Positions 1 to 7,398 of a DNA stretch of 16,815 nt are shown in pieces (the first letter of the stretch is position 1; each line of letters begins with the position of its first letter). The stretch is from SLRI01 sp964576715 (GTDB lineage Bacteria > Pseudomonadota > Alphaproteobacteria > Geminicoccales > Geminicoccaceae): assembly GCA_964576715.1 (NCBI GenBank), contig CAZNWE010000080.1:1-16815 (forward strand). The letters run 5' to 3'. A model generated the notes under the pieces. That model was not told where the DNA came from and searched no databases. It saw nothing but the letters and a program-made list of their open reading frames with translations. The position numbers were made by a program, and so were the translations under genes.

Positions 1-1
1 G

Positions 2-490
2 GCCGAACACCTGATGCTGCTCGATCTCGGCCGCAACGATGTCGGCAGGGTCGCCAGGATCGGCACGGTCGAGGTCACCGAGAAGATGGTCGTCGAGCGC
101 TACAGCCACGTCATGCACATCGTCTCCAACGTCGAGGGCGATCTCCGCGACGACTGCGACGTCATCGATGCACTCCTCGCCGGCTTCCCCGCCGGCACCG
201 TCTCGGGTGCCCCGAAGGTCCGCGCCATGCAGATCATCGAGGAACTCGAGCACGAAAAACGCGCCTTCTACGCCGGTGCCGTCGGCTACATCGCCGCCGA
301 CGGCAACATGGACACCTGCATCGCCCTCAGGACCGCCTTGGTGAAGGACGGCACCATGTACGTCCAGGCCGGCGGCGGCGTCGTCGCCGACAGCGACCCC
401 GAGGCCGAGTACCAGGAAAGCTGCAACAAGGCCCGGGCGCTGATCCGGGCAGCGGAGGAGGCGGTCCGCTACGCCAGCCGCGGCCGTTGA
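2..490 (+). CDS. trpE: Anthranilate synthase component I, C-terminal part (partial at window start)
   Basis: Anthranilate synthase component I converts chorismate and ammonia (or glutamine, via TrpG) to anthranilate, the first committed step of tryptophan synthesis in the cytoplasm. About 162 C-terminal residues are visible, against roughly 500 for the family, so the start lies upstream of the window. Visible chorismate-binding signatures are LLDLGRNDVGR near the start, VERYSHVMHIVSNVEG, and the GTVSGAPKVRAM block, followed by YAGAVGYIA and the AGGGVVADSDPEAEYQE segment typical of the C-terminal part. PabB and isochorismate synthase share this fold, but the run of motifs fits TrpE best. The gene ends in TGA at 488-490. 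No trpG, trpD or trpC follows: the next gene is convergent, so trpE is not cotranscribed with them here. Confidence 0.93.
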   Translation, partial: AEHLMLLDLGRNDVGRVARIGTVEVTEKMVVERYSHVMHIVSNVEGDLRDDCDVIDALLAGFPAGTVSGAPKVRAMQIIEELEHEKRAFYAGAVGYIAADGNMDTCIALRTALVKDGTMYVQAGGGVVADSDPEAEYQESCNKARALIRAAEEAVRYASRGR

Positions 491-589
491 TCGGTTGACG
501 CGCGACCCGTCGACGCCACCGTCCCGGCCGTCTCGGCGTCCGCATGCCGGCCGCGTGCGGCGGCGGCGGGCCCGGCTCCAGACAGCCGG

Positions 590-1102
590 TCAGCCATGCT
601 GCCGCCACGTCCCGTCGCCATTGCGGCAGGCGGTGCCGACTAGGGTCTCGCGCCGGCCGTCGACGACGATCGCGGAGCTGTATTCGCGGCAGCTCTGGCC
701 GCTCTGGGCGAGGCGGCCCTGGCGGGTCGCGACGGTGTGGCCGCGATTGCCGGTCGCAGGGTTCTCCCAGGCGATCGGCTGGCCGATCGGGGCGGCCATC
801 GCCCGGCTCCAGCTCTGCTCGGCATAGAGCCGGTCGACCCGATCGAGGCTGGTGCCGACCGAGGAGCCGAGGAACAGCCCGCCGAGGCCGCCGAGGGCCG
901 CGCCGCTGCCGATCGCCAGCGCGTTCTTGCCCTTGCCGCCGAGCGCGTTGCCGGCGATGCCGCCGAGAATGGCGCCGCCCACGGCACCGACGGCGGCCCC
1001 CGCCGTCTGCTTGGGGCCCGGCTGATCGCCGGCGGTCGGTGCCGTGCAGGCACCGACCGTGATCGTGAGCACCAGAACCGATGCGAGATAGGGCTTCGCC
1101 AT
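590..1102 (-). CDS. Glycine-zipper outer-membrane lipoprotein (17 kDa surface antigen-like)
   Basis: The 170-residue protein starts with a lipoprotein signal: a hydrophobic stretch at residues 5-16 and a lipobox VGAC with Cys19 as the lipidation site. Residues 32-83 form a glycine-zipper segment (repeated GxxxG and GG pairs, as in AVGAVGGAILGGIAGNALGG), which is typical of the Rickettsia 17 kDa surface antigen and related proteins. The C-terminal part has CREYSSAIVVDGRRETLVGTAC, matching the conserved C-terminal part of that family, with two Cys. The product is probably anchored in the outer membrane with a structural role; no enzymatic function is evident. The ATG at 1100-1102 is preceded by AGGAG, nine bases away. 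The gene is convergent with trpE, and its start lies 98 bases past the phytanoyl-CoA dioxygenase-like gene's stop codon. Confidence 0.85.
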   Translation of the reverse strand: MAKPYLASVLVLTITVGACTAPTAGDQPGPKQTAGAAVGAVGGAILGGIAGNALGGKGKNALAIGSGAALGGLGGLFLGSSVGTSLDRVDRLYAEQSWSRAMAAPIGQPIAWENPATGNRGHTVATRQGRLAQSGQSCREYSSAIVVDGRRETLVGTACRNGDGTWRQHG

Positions 1103-1200
1103 GCGCGTGGTCTCCTCTGCAACCCGTCACCGCCGACGGCTATGCAGGGACAACGCGGCGAATCGCGGGAACGTCGCGGCCGTGCCCGAGAAACGGCAGC

Positions 1201-2034
<834 letters not shown>

Positions 2035-2039
2035 GCTGT

Positions 2040-2048
2040 CCCCCCCCC
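2040..2048 (-). repeat. Homopolymer tract of nine G (coding strand) at the ribosome-binding position of the PhyH-like gene
   Basis: The plus strand shows nine consecutive C at 2040-2048, i.e. nine G on the coding strand, ending five bases before the ATG at 2034. No other Shine-Dalgarno-like sequence is near, so the G run probably pairs with the anti-Shine-Dalgarno region. Tracts of this length can slip during replication, which would change the spacing to the start codon. Confidence 0.6.
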
Positions 2049-2234
2049 GTGTGCATTTCAGCCAAGCGCTGGGACGGCACCAGACGCCCCAACACTTCTA
2101 GTATGGCATAGCATGGAAGAATTGTAACCGGACCTCCGTGCCGCAGCGCCGAGCATGCCGTGCATCACGCTGGTCGGCTCGAACCAGGTGACGGTGAAGA
2201 CCTTGGGGTCGACAGACCCGTGGCGTGTCGCGCC
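2049..2234. other. Intergenic gap between the MalG-type permease and the PhyH-like gene; no gene recognised
   Basis: About 190 bases contain no supported gene. On the minus strand, TTACAA (about 2124-2129) and CATACT (about 2102-2107), 16 bases apart, could be a weak promoter for the PhyH-like gene, but the match to consensus is poor. Past the permease stop codon the same frame stays open for roughly 60 codons to near 2058, with no recognisable domain or good start. I treat this as chance opening in GC-rich DNA. Confidence 0.3.
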
Positions 2235-3167
2235 CTATTCCTTCACCGCACCGGTGAGGCTCGAGACGTAGTACTCGACGAAGAACGAGTAGAAGAGGGC
2301 AACCGGGATCGAGCCCAGAAGTGCGCCGGCCATCAGCGAGCCCCAGTGGTAGACGTCGCCCTCGACGAGCTGGGTGAGGACGGCGACGGGCACCGTCTTG
2401 TTCTCCGCCGACTGGATGAAGGCCAGCGCGTAGATGAACTCGTTCCAGGACAGCGTGAAGGCGAAGATGCCGGCCGAGATCAGGCCGGGGACGGCGAGCG
2501 GCAGGGTGATCTGCCACAAGATCTGCAGCCGCGAGGCGCCGTCGATCAACGCACACTCCTCGAGCTCGTAAGGAATCGATTTGAAGTAGCCGATCAAGAG
2601 CCAGGTCGAGAACGGGATCAGGAAGGTCGGATAGGTGAGGATCAGCGCCATCGGGCTGTCGAACAGGCCGAGCTGGAAGACCATGGTCGCCAAGGGAATG
2701 AACAGGATCGAGGGCGGTACCAGGTACGCGAGATAGATCGAGAGACCCACCCACTGCGACCCCTTGAAGCGCAGCCGCTGGATGGCATAGGCGGCGAGCA
2801 CCGAGGCGAAGACCGAAATGAAGGTGGCGACGATGGCGACGGTCATCGTCGTCATCAGCCATTGCGGGTAGTCGGTTTCGAACAACAGCTTGTTGATGTT
2901 GTCGAGGGTCGGCGAGCTCGTCCAGAAGGGGTTGTTCTCGCGGAAGTTATAGAGCTCGTCGTTCGGCTTGATGGCGGTGATCGTCATCCAGTAGAACGGG
3001 AACAGCAGGACGATGACGAAGCAGATCAGCGGCGTGTAGATCGTGACGACGCGCCGTGGCAGCGAGTCCCAGCTGATCGCCCCCTGACGCTCTGGCGCAA
3101 AGGTCTGCGGCGGTGGCGCGTCGTCGAGGGCCCGCACGGCAGGGCGCGTGGCGGCAGCGTCAGTCAT
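2235..3167 (-). CDS. Carbohydrate ABC transporter permease, MalG/UgpE type
   Basis: This is an inner-membrane permease of about 310 residues, one half of the translocation channel of a CUT1-type sugar importer. It is rich in hydrophobic segments, starting with VVTIYTPLICFVIVLLFPFYWMTI near residues 45-65. It carries the EAA loop EECALIDGASRLQILWQITLP, which docks to the ATPase. The N-terminal stretch of about 40 polar, Ala/Pro-rich residues is normal for MalG-like proteins. I chose the ATG at 3165-3167 because GGGAGG sits five bases upstream. A GTG two codons earlier lies inside that ribosome-binding site. The start overlaps the end of the upstream permease by eight bases, a sign of translational coupling. 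No ATPase gene follows; the next gene on this strand is the PhyH-like oxygenase. Confidence 0.92.
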   Translation of the reverse strand: MTDAAATRPAVRALDDAPPPQTFAPERQGAISWDSLPRRVVTIYTPLICFVIVLLFPFYWMTITAIKPNDELYNFRENNPFWTSSPTLDNINKLLFETDYPQWLMTTMTVAIVATFISVFASVLAAYAIQRLRFKGSQWVGLSIYLAYLVPPSILFIPLATMVFQLGLFDSPMALILTYPTFLIPFSTWLLIGYFKSIPYELEECALIDGASRLQILWQITLPLAVPGLISAGIFAFTLSWNEFIYALAFIQSAENKTVPVAVLTQLVEGDVYHWGSLMAGALLGSIPVALFYSFFVEYYVSSLTGAVKE

Positions 3168-4113
3168 CGTCACCTCCCTGCTGCCATTTGCGACGCGCCA
3201 GGGCGAAGTAGCTGAAAAACGTCGCGGCCACGAGGAAGGGGATCATCGCGACCGCGATCGCCGCCCCCTCGCCGAGTTGGCCGCCCGGGATGGCGCGCTG
3301 GAAGGCCAGGGTCGCCATGAGGTGGGTCGAGTTCACCGGGCCGCCGCGGGTGATGGCATAGACCAGCTGGAAGTCGGTGAAGGTGAAGATGACCGAGAAG
3401 GTCAGGACGACCGCGAGAATCGGCATCAGCATCGGGAAGGTGATGTGCCAGAAGCGCTGCCAGGCCGTGGCCCCGTCGATCATCGCCGCCTCGTAGAGCG
3501 CGGGCGAAATGGTCTGCAGGCCGGCGAGCAGGCAGATGGCGACGAAGGGGATGCCGCGCCAGACATTGGCCGCGATCAAGGACCAGCGCGCGTTCCAGGG
3601 CTGGCCGAGAAAGTCGATATAAGTCTCGCGCCACTCCAGCACGTCGACCAGGAGGTAGGAGATGATCGAGAACTGCGGATCGTAGATCCACCAGAAGGCG
3701 ATAGCCGAGAGCACCGTGGGGACGATCCAGGGGACCAGGATGATCGCCCGGAGCAAGGACTTGAACGGCACGTAGTGGTTCAAGAGCAGCGCCAACCAGA
3801 GCCCGAGACCGAACTTCAGGATCGTGGCGGCCACGGTGTAGAAGACCGTCCACCAGACCGCCATCCAGAAAACCCGATCGGTGAACAGCAACTCGTAGTT
3901 GAAGAGGCCGACGAATTCGCCGGCCCGGCCGATCCGCGTGTCGGTGAAGGCGAGCCAGACACCGAGGCCCAAGGGATATGTCAGGAAGAGCAACAGCAGG
4001 CCGACGCAGGGCAGCATGCAGATGAAAATGAGAAACGTCTTGTTGTCGAACAAGCGGGCCAGCCAGTTGTCCGGCCTCGGTCGCATGACGTAGGCGTCGG
4101 TCGTCGCGGCCAC
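3160..4113 (-). CDS. Sugar ABC transporter permease, MalF/UgpA type
   Basis: This 317-residue inner-membrane permease pairs with the MalG-type protein encoded next to it to form the channel of a CUT1 importer. Several membrane spans are visible, the first at about residues 29-55 (FLIFICMLPCVGLLLLFLTY). The EAA loop YEAAMIDGATAWQRFWHITFP contacts the ATPase. TM segments flank a periplasmic stretch that starts with TDTRIGRAGEFVGLFNY. The start is GTG at 4111-4113, with AAGGGG about eight bases upstream; a nearby upstream ATG is in another frame. The gene follows the binding-protein gene after 80 bases that contain a strong stem-loop, and it overlaps the next permease by eight bases. Confidence 0.92.
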   Translation of the reverse strand: MAATTDAYVMRPRPDNWLARLFDNKTFLIFICMLPCVGLLLLFLTYPLGLGVWLAFTDTRIGRAGEFVGLFNYELLFTDRVFWMAVWWTVFYTVAATILKFGLGLWLALLLNHYVPFKSLLRAIILVPWIVPTVLSAIAFWWIYDPQFSIISYLLVDVLEWRETYIDFLGQPWNARWSLIAANVWRGIPFVAICLLAGLQTISPALYEAAMIDGATAWQRFWHITFPMLMPILAVVLTFSVIFTFTDFQLVYAITRGGPVNSTHLMATLAFQRAIPGGQLGEGAAIAVAMIPFLVAATFFSYFALARRKWQQGGDDD

Positions 4114-4144
4114 CCGATTTCCCCTTCATGCTGCTGCTGACTAG

Positions 4145-4180
4145 GACGGCGCCGCGGCCGCTGTGAGCAACGGCGCCGTC
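4145..4180 (-). other. Intercistronic stem-loop between binding-protein and permease genes
   Basis: A perfect 10-bp inverted repeat, GACGGCGCCG (4145-4154) and CGGCGCCGTC (4171-4180), encloses a 16-base loop. In the transcript it begins 13 bases after the binding-protein stop codon and precedes the permease start. No U run follows, so it is not a typical intrinsic terminator. Such hairpins often protect the binding-protein message or partially attenuate transcription, giving more binding protein than permease. That role is inferred here. Confidence 0.75.
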
Positions 4181-4193
4181 GCGAAATCGAGCC

Positions 4194-5528
4194 TCAGCTG
4201 CGGTAGTAGCGCTTGGCGCGGCGCTCGGCCTCGGCCGCCGCCTCCTCGGGCGTCGCCTGATCGGCGCAGACCGAGGCCACCATCTGGACCATGACGAAGT
4301 CCGAGAGCACGGCGGCACTGGCCTCGCCGACGCTGCCCATGTAGCCGTCCCACTGCGAGTCCGCGATCACGCTCTTGAACACGTCGTGCTTCGGATCGAC
4401 CGTCCAGATCTCGGAGTTCTCGTAGGCCGCGAGCGGGTGGCCCCAGTAGCCAATGGAAGCCTGTAGCCACTGGTCGTACTGCTCGTGCTCCATCATGAAC
4501 TGGAGATAGCGCTTGGCCGCATTGGGATAAGGCGTGAAGTTGAAGACCATCGAGTTGACCATCAGGCACCGCTCGGTGGCGCGACCGACGGGGCCGATCG
4601 GCATGCGGGCGTGGTAGGTGTCCTCGGCGATGGTCTTGATCGCCGGATCGTCCGAGTTCTTCGCGGCGTAGTAGATCGAGATACCGTTCTGGGTCCAACT
4701 GACCTGGCTGTCGAGATAGGCCTTGTTGTTGGCCGCATCGAGCCAGGCCAGCGTGCCCGGAATGAAAGTCGCATAGAGCGCCTTGGCGTATTTCAGCGCC
4801 TCGATGGTCTCCGGGCTGTTGATGGTGACGTTGTCTTCCTCGTCGACCATGTGGCCGCCGAAGGCCCAGACCAGCCAGTGGCACCAGGCATTGGCGTCGC
4901 CCACGGCATTGCCGAGTGCCAGGCCGCCGGGCGTGCCCGCGGCGTGCAGCTTCTGGTTCATCTCGAGGAAGCCGTCCACGTCACCCGGCACCGCGTCGTA
5001 GCCGACCTCGTTGAGCATCGAGGCACGGTAGGCGACGCGGCCGCCGGAAGCGCCGATCGGCATGGCGATCCACTGTCCATTCGAGGTGCCCATGCGCTCG
5101 GCCAGCGGGTACCAGCCGCCATAGCGCTCGCCGAGATAGGCGGCGATATCGGTGAGGTCCAGACAGCTGTCGGTGAACTTGTGCGGGTCGTCCGACCAGG
5201 CCAGCACGACGTCCGGCCCCTGACCGACATTGGCGGCAACGGCGGTCTTCGGGCGGAGGTCCTCCCAGCTCTCGACGTCGATGCGCACTGGCACGCCGGT
5301 AGCAGTGGTGAAGGCCTCGGTGTTCTGCTGGAACAGCACCTCGTCGCCGTCGACGAATTTGGCCGGGCGCAGGACACGAAGCTCGGCCCCCTCCTCGATC
5401 GGCAGGTCGGGCGGCGTGGCATCGGCAACCGGGATCTCGGCCCTGAGCGACGTGCTGCCGAGCAATGCTGCAGCGCCGACTCCAGCGCCGAGCTTGATGG
5501 AGTCACGTCGCGTGAAACGATTGAACAT
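4194..5528 (-). CDS. ABC transporter extracellular solute-binding protein, family 1, with Tat-type signal
   Basis: This 444-residue periplasmic protein captures the substrate and delivers it to the MalF/MalG-type channel encoded just downstream. The N-terminus has a twin-arginine-type signal, TRRDSIKLG with Arg7-Arg8, followed by the hydrophobic stretch GAGVGAAALLG. This suggests export in folded form by Tat. The mature part looks like the MalE/UgpB fold: LFQQNTEAFTTATGVPVRIDVESWEDL early, then GQGPDVVLAW and a Trp/aromatic-rich ligand region. Length is usual for the family. The ATG at 5526-5528 has AGGGGG six bases upstream; the same frame stays open far upstream, but without start signals and opposite denD. 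The ligand cannot be read; the divergent denD gene hints at a short-chain sugar or aldonic acid. Confidence 0.92.
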   Translation of the reverse strand: MFNRFTRRDSIKLGAGVGAAALLGSTSLRAEIPVADATPPDLPIEEGAELRVLRPAKFVDGDEVLFQQNTEAFTTATGVPVRIDVESWEDLRPKTAVAANVGQGPDVVLAWSDDPHKFTDSCLDLTDIAAYLGERYGGWYPLAERMGTSNGQWIAMPIGASGGRVAYRASMLNEVGYDAVPGDVDGFLEMNQKLHAAGTPGGLALGNAVGDANAWCHWLVWAFGGHMVDEEDNVTINSPETIEALKYAKALYATFIPGTLAWLDAANNKAYLDSQVSWTQNGISIYYAAKNSDDPAIKTIAEDTYHARMPIGPVGRATERCLMVNSMVFNFTPYPNAAKRYLQFMMEHEQYDQWLQASIGYWGHPLAAYENSEIWTVDPKHDVFKSVIADSQWDGYMGSVGEASAAVLSDFVMVQMVASVCADQATPEEAAAEAERRAKRYYRS

Positions 5529-5559
5529 TCGCACCCCCTGATGGTGTCTTTGGTTGGCG

Positions 5560-5577
5560 GTCAGGTCGTGACCTGAC
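5560..5577. promoter_or_regulatory. 18-bp palindrome in the divergent promoter region of the binding-protein gene and denD (candidate operator)
   Basis: GTCAGGT-CGTG-ACCTGAC is a perfect 7+7 inverted repeat with a 4-bp spacer, lying 32 bases from the binding-protein start and about 95 bases before denD. Its place between two divergent transcription units suggests an operator serving both. A second, longer-spaced inverted pair, GTTGCA (5580-5585) and TGCAAC (5609-5614), follows at once. No regulator gene is adjacent, so the controlling protein is unknown. Confidence 0.5.
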
Positions 5578-5672
5578 GCGTTGCACCTTGCCTCAGACGA
5601 GCGATGGCTGCAACACAACGATAACGGCTGCCGGCGACGGCACCGCACAAGGCCAAGCGGAGGGGAGCGACC

Positions 5673-6656
5673 TTGCGGATTCTCATCACCGGTGCCGGCG
5701 GCTTCATCGGCAGGAAGCTGACCGAGCGGCTTCTGGCCGACGGCAGCATCGACGGCCAAGAGATCACCGACATCACAGCCGCCGATCTGTCCGGCCTCGA
5801 GCAGCTGGCCGACGACCCGCGGCTGACGAAGGCCACGCTCGATATCGCCGACCCTGTGGCGACCGCCCAGCTCCTCGCCCCCGGCTTCGACCTCGTCGTA
5901 CACTTGGCCGCCATCGTCAGCGCCAATGCCGAGGAGGATTTCGACCTCGGCTACAAGGTCAATCTCGACGGCACCCGCTACATCCTCGAGGGGCTCAGAG
6001 CACTCGGCAGCTGCCCGAGGCTCGTCTTCGCCTCCACACTCGCCGTCTTCGGCGGCCCGGTGCCGGCACCACCGGCGCTGATCGGCGACGACTTCCACCT
6101 GACCCCGCAGACCTCCTATGGTACGCAAAAAGCGGCCTGCGAGCTCTTCGTCGCGGACTATACCAGGAAGGGCTTCATCGACGGCCGTTCCTTGCGCCTG
6201 CCGACCATCGTCGTCCGCCCCGGCAAGCCGAACAAGGCGGCCTCGACCTTCGCGAGTTCGATCATCCGCGAACCCTTGGCCGGGCAGCCGGCGATCTGCC
6301 CGGTGAACCTCGATTCCACCATGTACATCCTCTCGCCACGGCGGGTGATCGACGCCTTCGTCAAGACCGCCGCGCTGCCTTCGGAAGCCTTCGGCGCGGT
6401 CCGCAGCCTGACGCTGCCCGGCATCGCGGTGCGGATCGGCGACGCGCTCGACGCCTTGCGCCGCATCGCCGGTGACGCGGTCGCCGACCGGGTCGAGCAG
6501 GTCCCCGATCCGAAGATCCAGAAGATCGTCGACGGCTGGCCCTACAACTTCGCCTCGAAACGCGCTTTGGCGATGGGCTACGAAGCCGACAGCTCGATCG
6601 ACGAGATCATCGAGGCGCACATCGCGGACGAACTGGGCGGCAAGATCGCCAGCTGA
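5673..6656 (+). CDS. denD: D-erythronate dehydrogenase (NAD-dependent SDR/epimerase family)
   Basis: The enzyme is expected to oxidise D-erythronate to 2-oxo-tetronate using NAD, a cytoplasmic step in four-carbon acid sugar catabolism. The 327-residue protein is an extended short-chain dehydrogenase: Rossmann motif TGAGGFIG at residues 6-13, HLAA near residue 78, Ser121 in FASTLAVFGG, and catalytic Tyr149 and Lys153 in SYGTQKA. The combination TSYGTQKAACE...RLPTIVVRPGKPNKAASTFAS is typical of DenD. The start is TTG at 5673-5675, with AGGGGA six to eight bases upstream. The usual partners (kinase, isomerase, aldolase of the otn/den set) are not in the window. The gene is divergent from an ABC binding protein, which may import its substrate or a precursor. 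Other NAD-dependent epimerase-like functions remain possible. Confidence 0.85.
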   Translation: MRILITGAGGFIGRKLTERLLADGSIDGQEITDITAADLSGLEQLADDPRLTKATLDIADPVATAQLLAPGFDLVVHLAAIVSANAEEDFDLGYKVNLDGTRYILEGLRALGSCPRLVFASTLAVFGGPVPAPPALIGDDFHLTPQTSYGTQKAACELFVADYTRKGFIDGRSLRLPTIVVRPGKPNKAASTFASSIIREPLAGQPAICPVNLDSTMYILSPRRVIDAFVKTAALPSEAFGAVRSLTLPGIAVRIGDALDALRRIAGDAVADRVEQVPDPKIQKIVDGWPYNFASKRALAMGYEADSSIDEIIEAHIADELGGKIAS

Positions 6657-6678
6657 GCTTGTCCCACCAGCTTCAATG

Positions 6679-6702
6679 CTATACACTTCCATACGTGTAT
6701 AG
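6679..6702. promoter_or_regulatory. Inverted repeat and candidate promoter before the toxin-antitoxin pair (autoregulatory operator)
   Basis: CTATACAC (6679-6686) and GTGTATAG (6695-6702) form a perfect 8+8 inverted repeat with an 8-bp spacer, in an AT-rich island that stands out from its surroundings. TATAGT (6698-6703), overlapping the right arm, resembles a -10 box; a good -35 box is not evident. AbrB/MazE-type antitoxins, with or without their toxin, usually repress their own promoter by binding such repeats, so this is the likely operator. The implied 5' leader is very short. Confidence 0.6.
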
Positions 6703-6717
6703 TATTCAAGTGGAGCC

Positions 6718-6975
6718 ATGCGCGTCGCGAAGTCGGGCAACAGCCTGACTCTCAGGCTGCCCGCCAAGGTGGTAAAGGACCTCGAGCTCGCCGAGGGCGA
6801 CGAGGTGGAATTGCGCTCCCTTGGTCCGCGGACATTAGCGGTGGTCAAGGACAACGATCGCGAGTGGGCGACGCGGCGGATTCGCGAGATCAGCCGGCCA
6901 CTGCCGCCCGGTTGGAAATTCGATCGGGACGAGGCCAACGAGCGTGGCGGCCGCGACGCGCCGGATGAACCGTAG
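6718..6975 (+). CDS. AbrB/MazE (VapB-like) family antitoxin
   Basis: This 85-residue protein has an N-terminal swapped-hairpin AbrB/MazE DNA-binding domain (residues 1-45: RVAKSGNSLTLRLPAKVVKDLELAEGDEVELR). The C-terminal tail PLPPGWKFDRDEANER is the kind of segment that wraps around and inhibits the partner toxin. It should neutralise the PIN-domain RNase encoded next and repress its own promoter. The ATG at 6718 has GGAG only two bases away, closer than normal, so translation may be weak or use a near-leaderless mode. Its last 11 bases overlap the toxin gene, as expected for a coupled pair. Confidence 0.88.
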   Translation: MRVAKSGNSLTLRLPAKVVKDLELAEGDEVELRSLGPRTLAVVKDNDREWATRRIREISRPLPPGWKFDRDEANERGGRDAPDEP

Positions 6976-7366
6976 AACTTTCGTCGACACGAACATCGTC
7001 GTCTACGCGTTCGGCCGAAGCGATCCACGAACCATGCCGGCGCGCGCCTTGCTCGAACAGGGTGCGCAGTTGAACGTTCAAGTCCTCAACGAGTTCGTCA
7101 ACGTGGCGTTCCGCAAGCTCCGCATGCCGTGGAACGAGATTCATGATGCCCTGCGGATCATCCGGATCTTCGCAGGACCCATCCGCCCCCTGACCACCGC
7201 CATCCACGAAGCCGCCGTCGCCATCGCCGAGCGCCACCGCTTCCGCATCTACGACGCGCTGATCATCGCGGCCGCCGTCGATGCCGGCTGCCGCACCCTC
7301 TGTTCCGAGGACCTGGCAGAGAGTGAGACCATCCGAAACCTGCGGATCGTCAACCCCTTCACCTGA
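6965..7366 (+). CDS. PIN-domain toxin, VapC-like RNase
   Basis: This 133-residue PIN-domain protein is a metal-dependent endoribonuclease of the VapC type, normally silenced by the antitoxin encoded just upstream. The acidic active-site residues are visible: Asp8 in FVDTN, Glu43 in LNEFVNV, Asp97 in IYDALIIAAA, and Asp116 in CSEDL. The set is complete, so the toxin looks functional. I chose the ATG at 6965-6967, which overlaps the antitoxin stop region, because PIN toxins usually start a few residues before the VDTN motif. A GTG seven codons upstream (6944) is possible. The RNA target is unknown. The pair sits between denD and a convergent aldo/keto reductase gene, perhaps acquired separately. 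Confidence 0.88.
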   Translation: MNRRTFVDTNIVVYAFGRSDPRTMPARALLEQGAQLNVQVLNEFVNVAFRKLRMPWNEIHDALRIIRIFAGPIRPLTTAIHEAAVAIAERHRFRIYDALIIAAAVDAGCRTLCSEDLAESETIRNLRIVNPFT

Positions 7367-7398
7367 AGGCCAATGTGCCGTCCCCGGCAACGATCGAG

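Noticed and set aside
512..540. GACGCC/GGCGTC inverted repeat between trpE and the convergent lipoprotein gene as a terminator.
   Set aside because: The stem is only 6 bp with a 17-base loop and there is no U run on either side, so it is within what GC-rich DNA gives by chance.
2049..2234. A short minus-strand frame after the permease stop as a remnant gene.
   Set aside because: It gives about 60 codons with no recognised domain, no ribosome-binding site and no similarity I can name.
2160..4140. Two plus-strand open frames of over 300 codons opposite the importer permeases.
   Set aside because: They are rich in Arg, Glu, Asp and Gly without domains, and lie opposite permease genes with clear EAA loops and membrane spans.
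4194..7028. A 944-codon open frame on the minus strand, extending the binding-protein gene upstream across denD and the antitoxin.
   Set aside because: Only the last 444 codons look like a protein. The rest is antisense to denD and the antitoxin gene, low in recognisable motifs, and a good start with ribosome-binding site and signal peptide exists at 5528.
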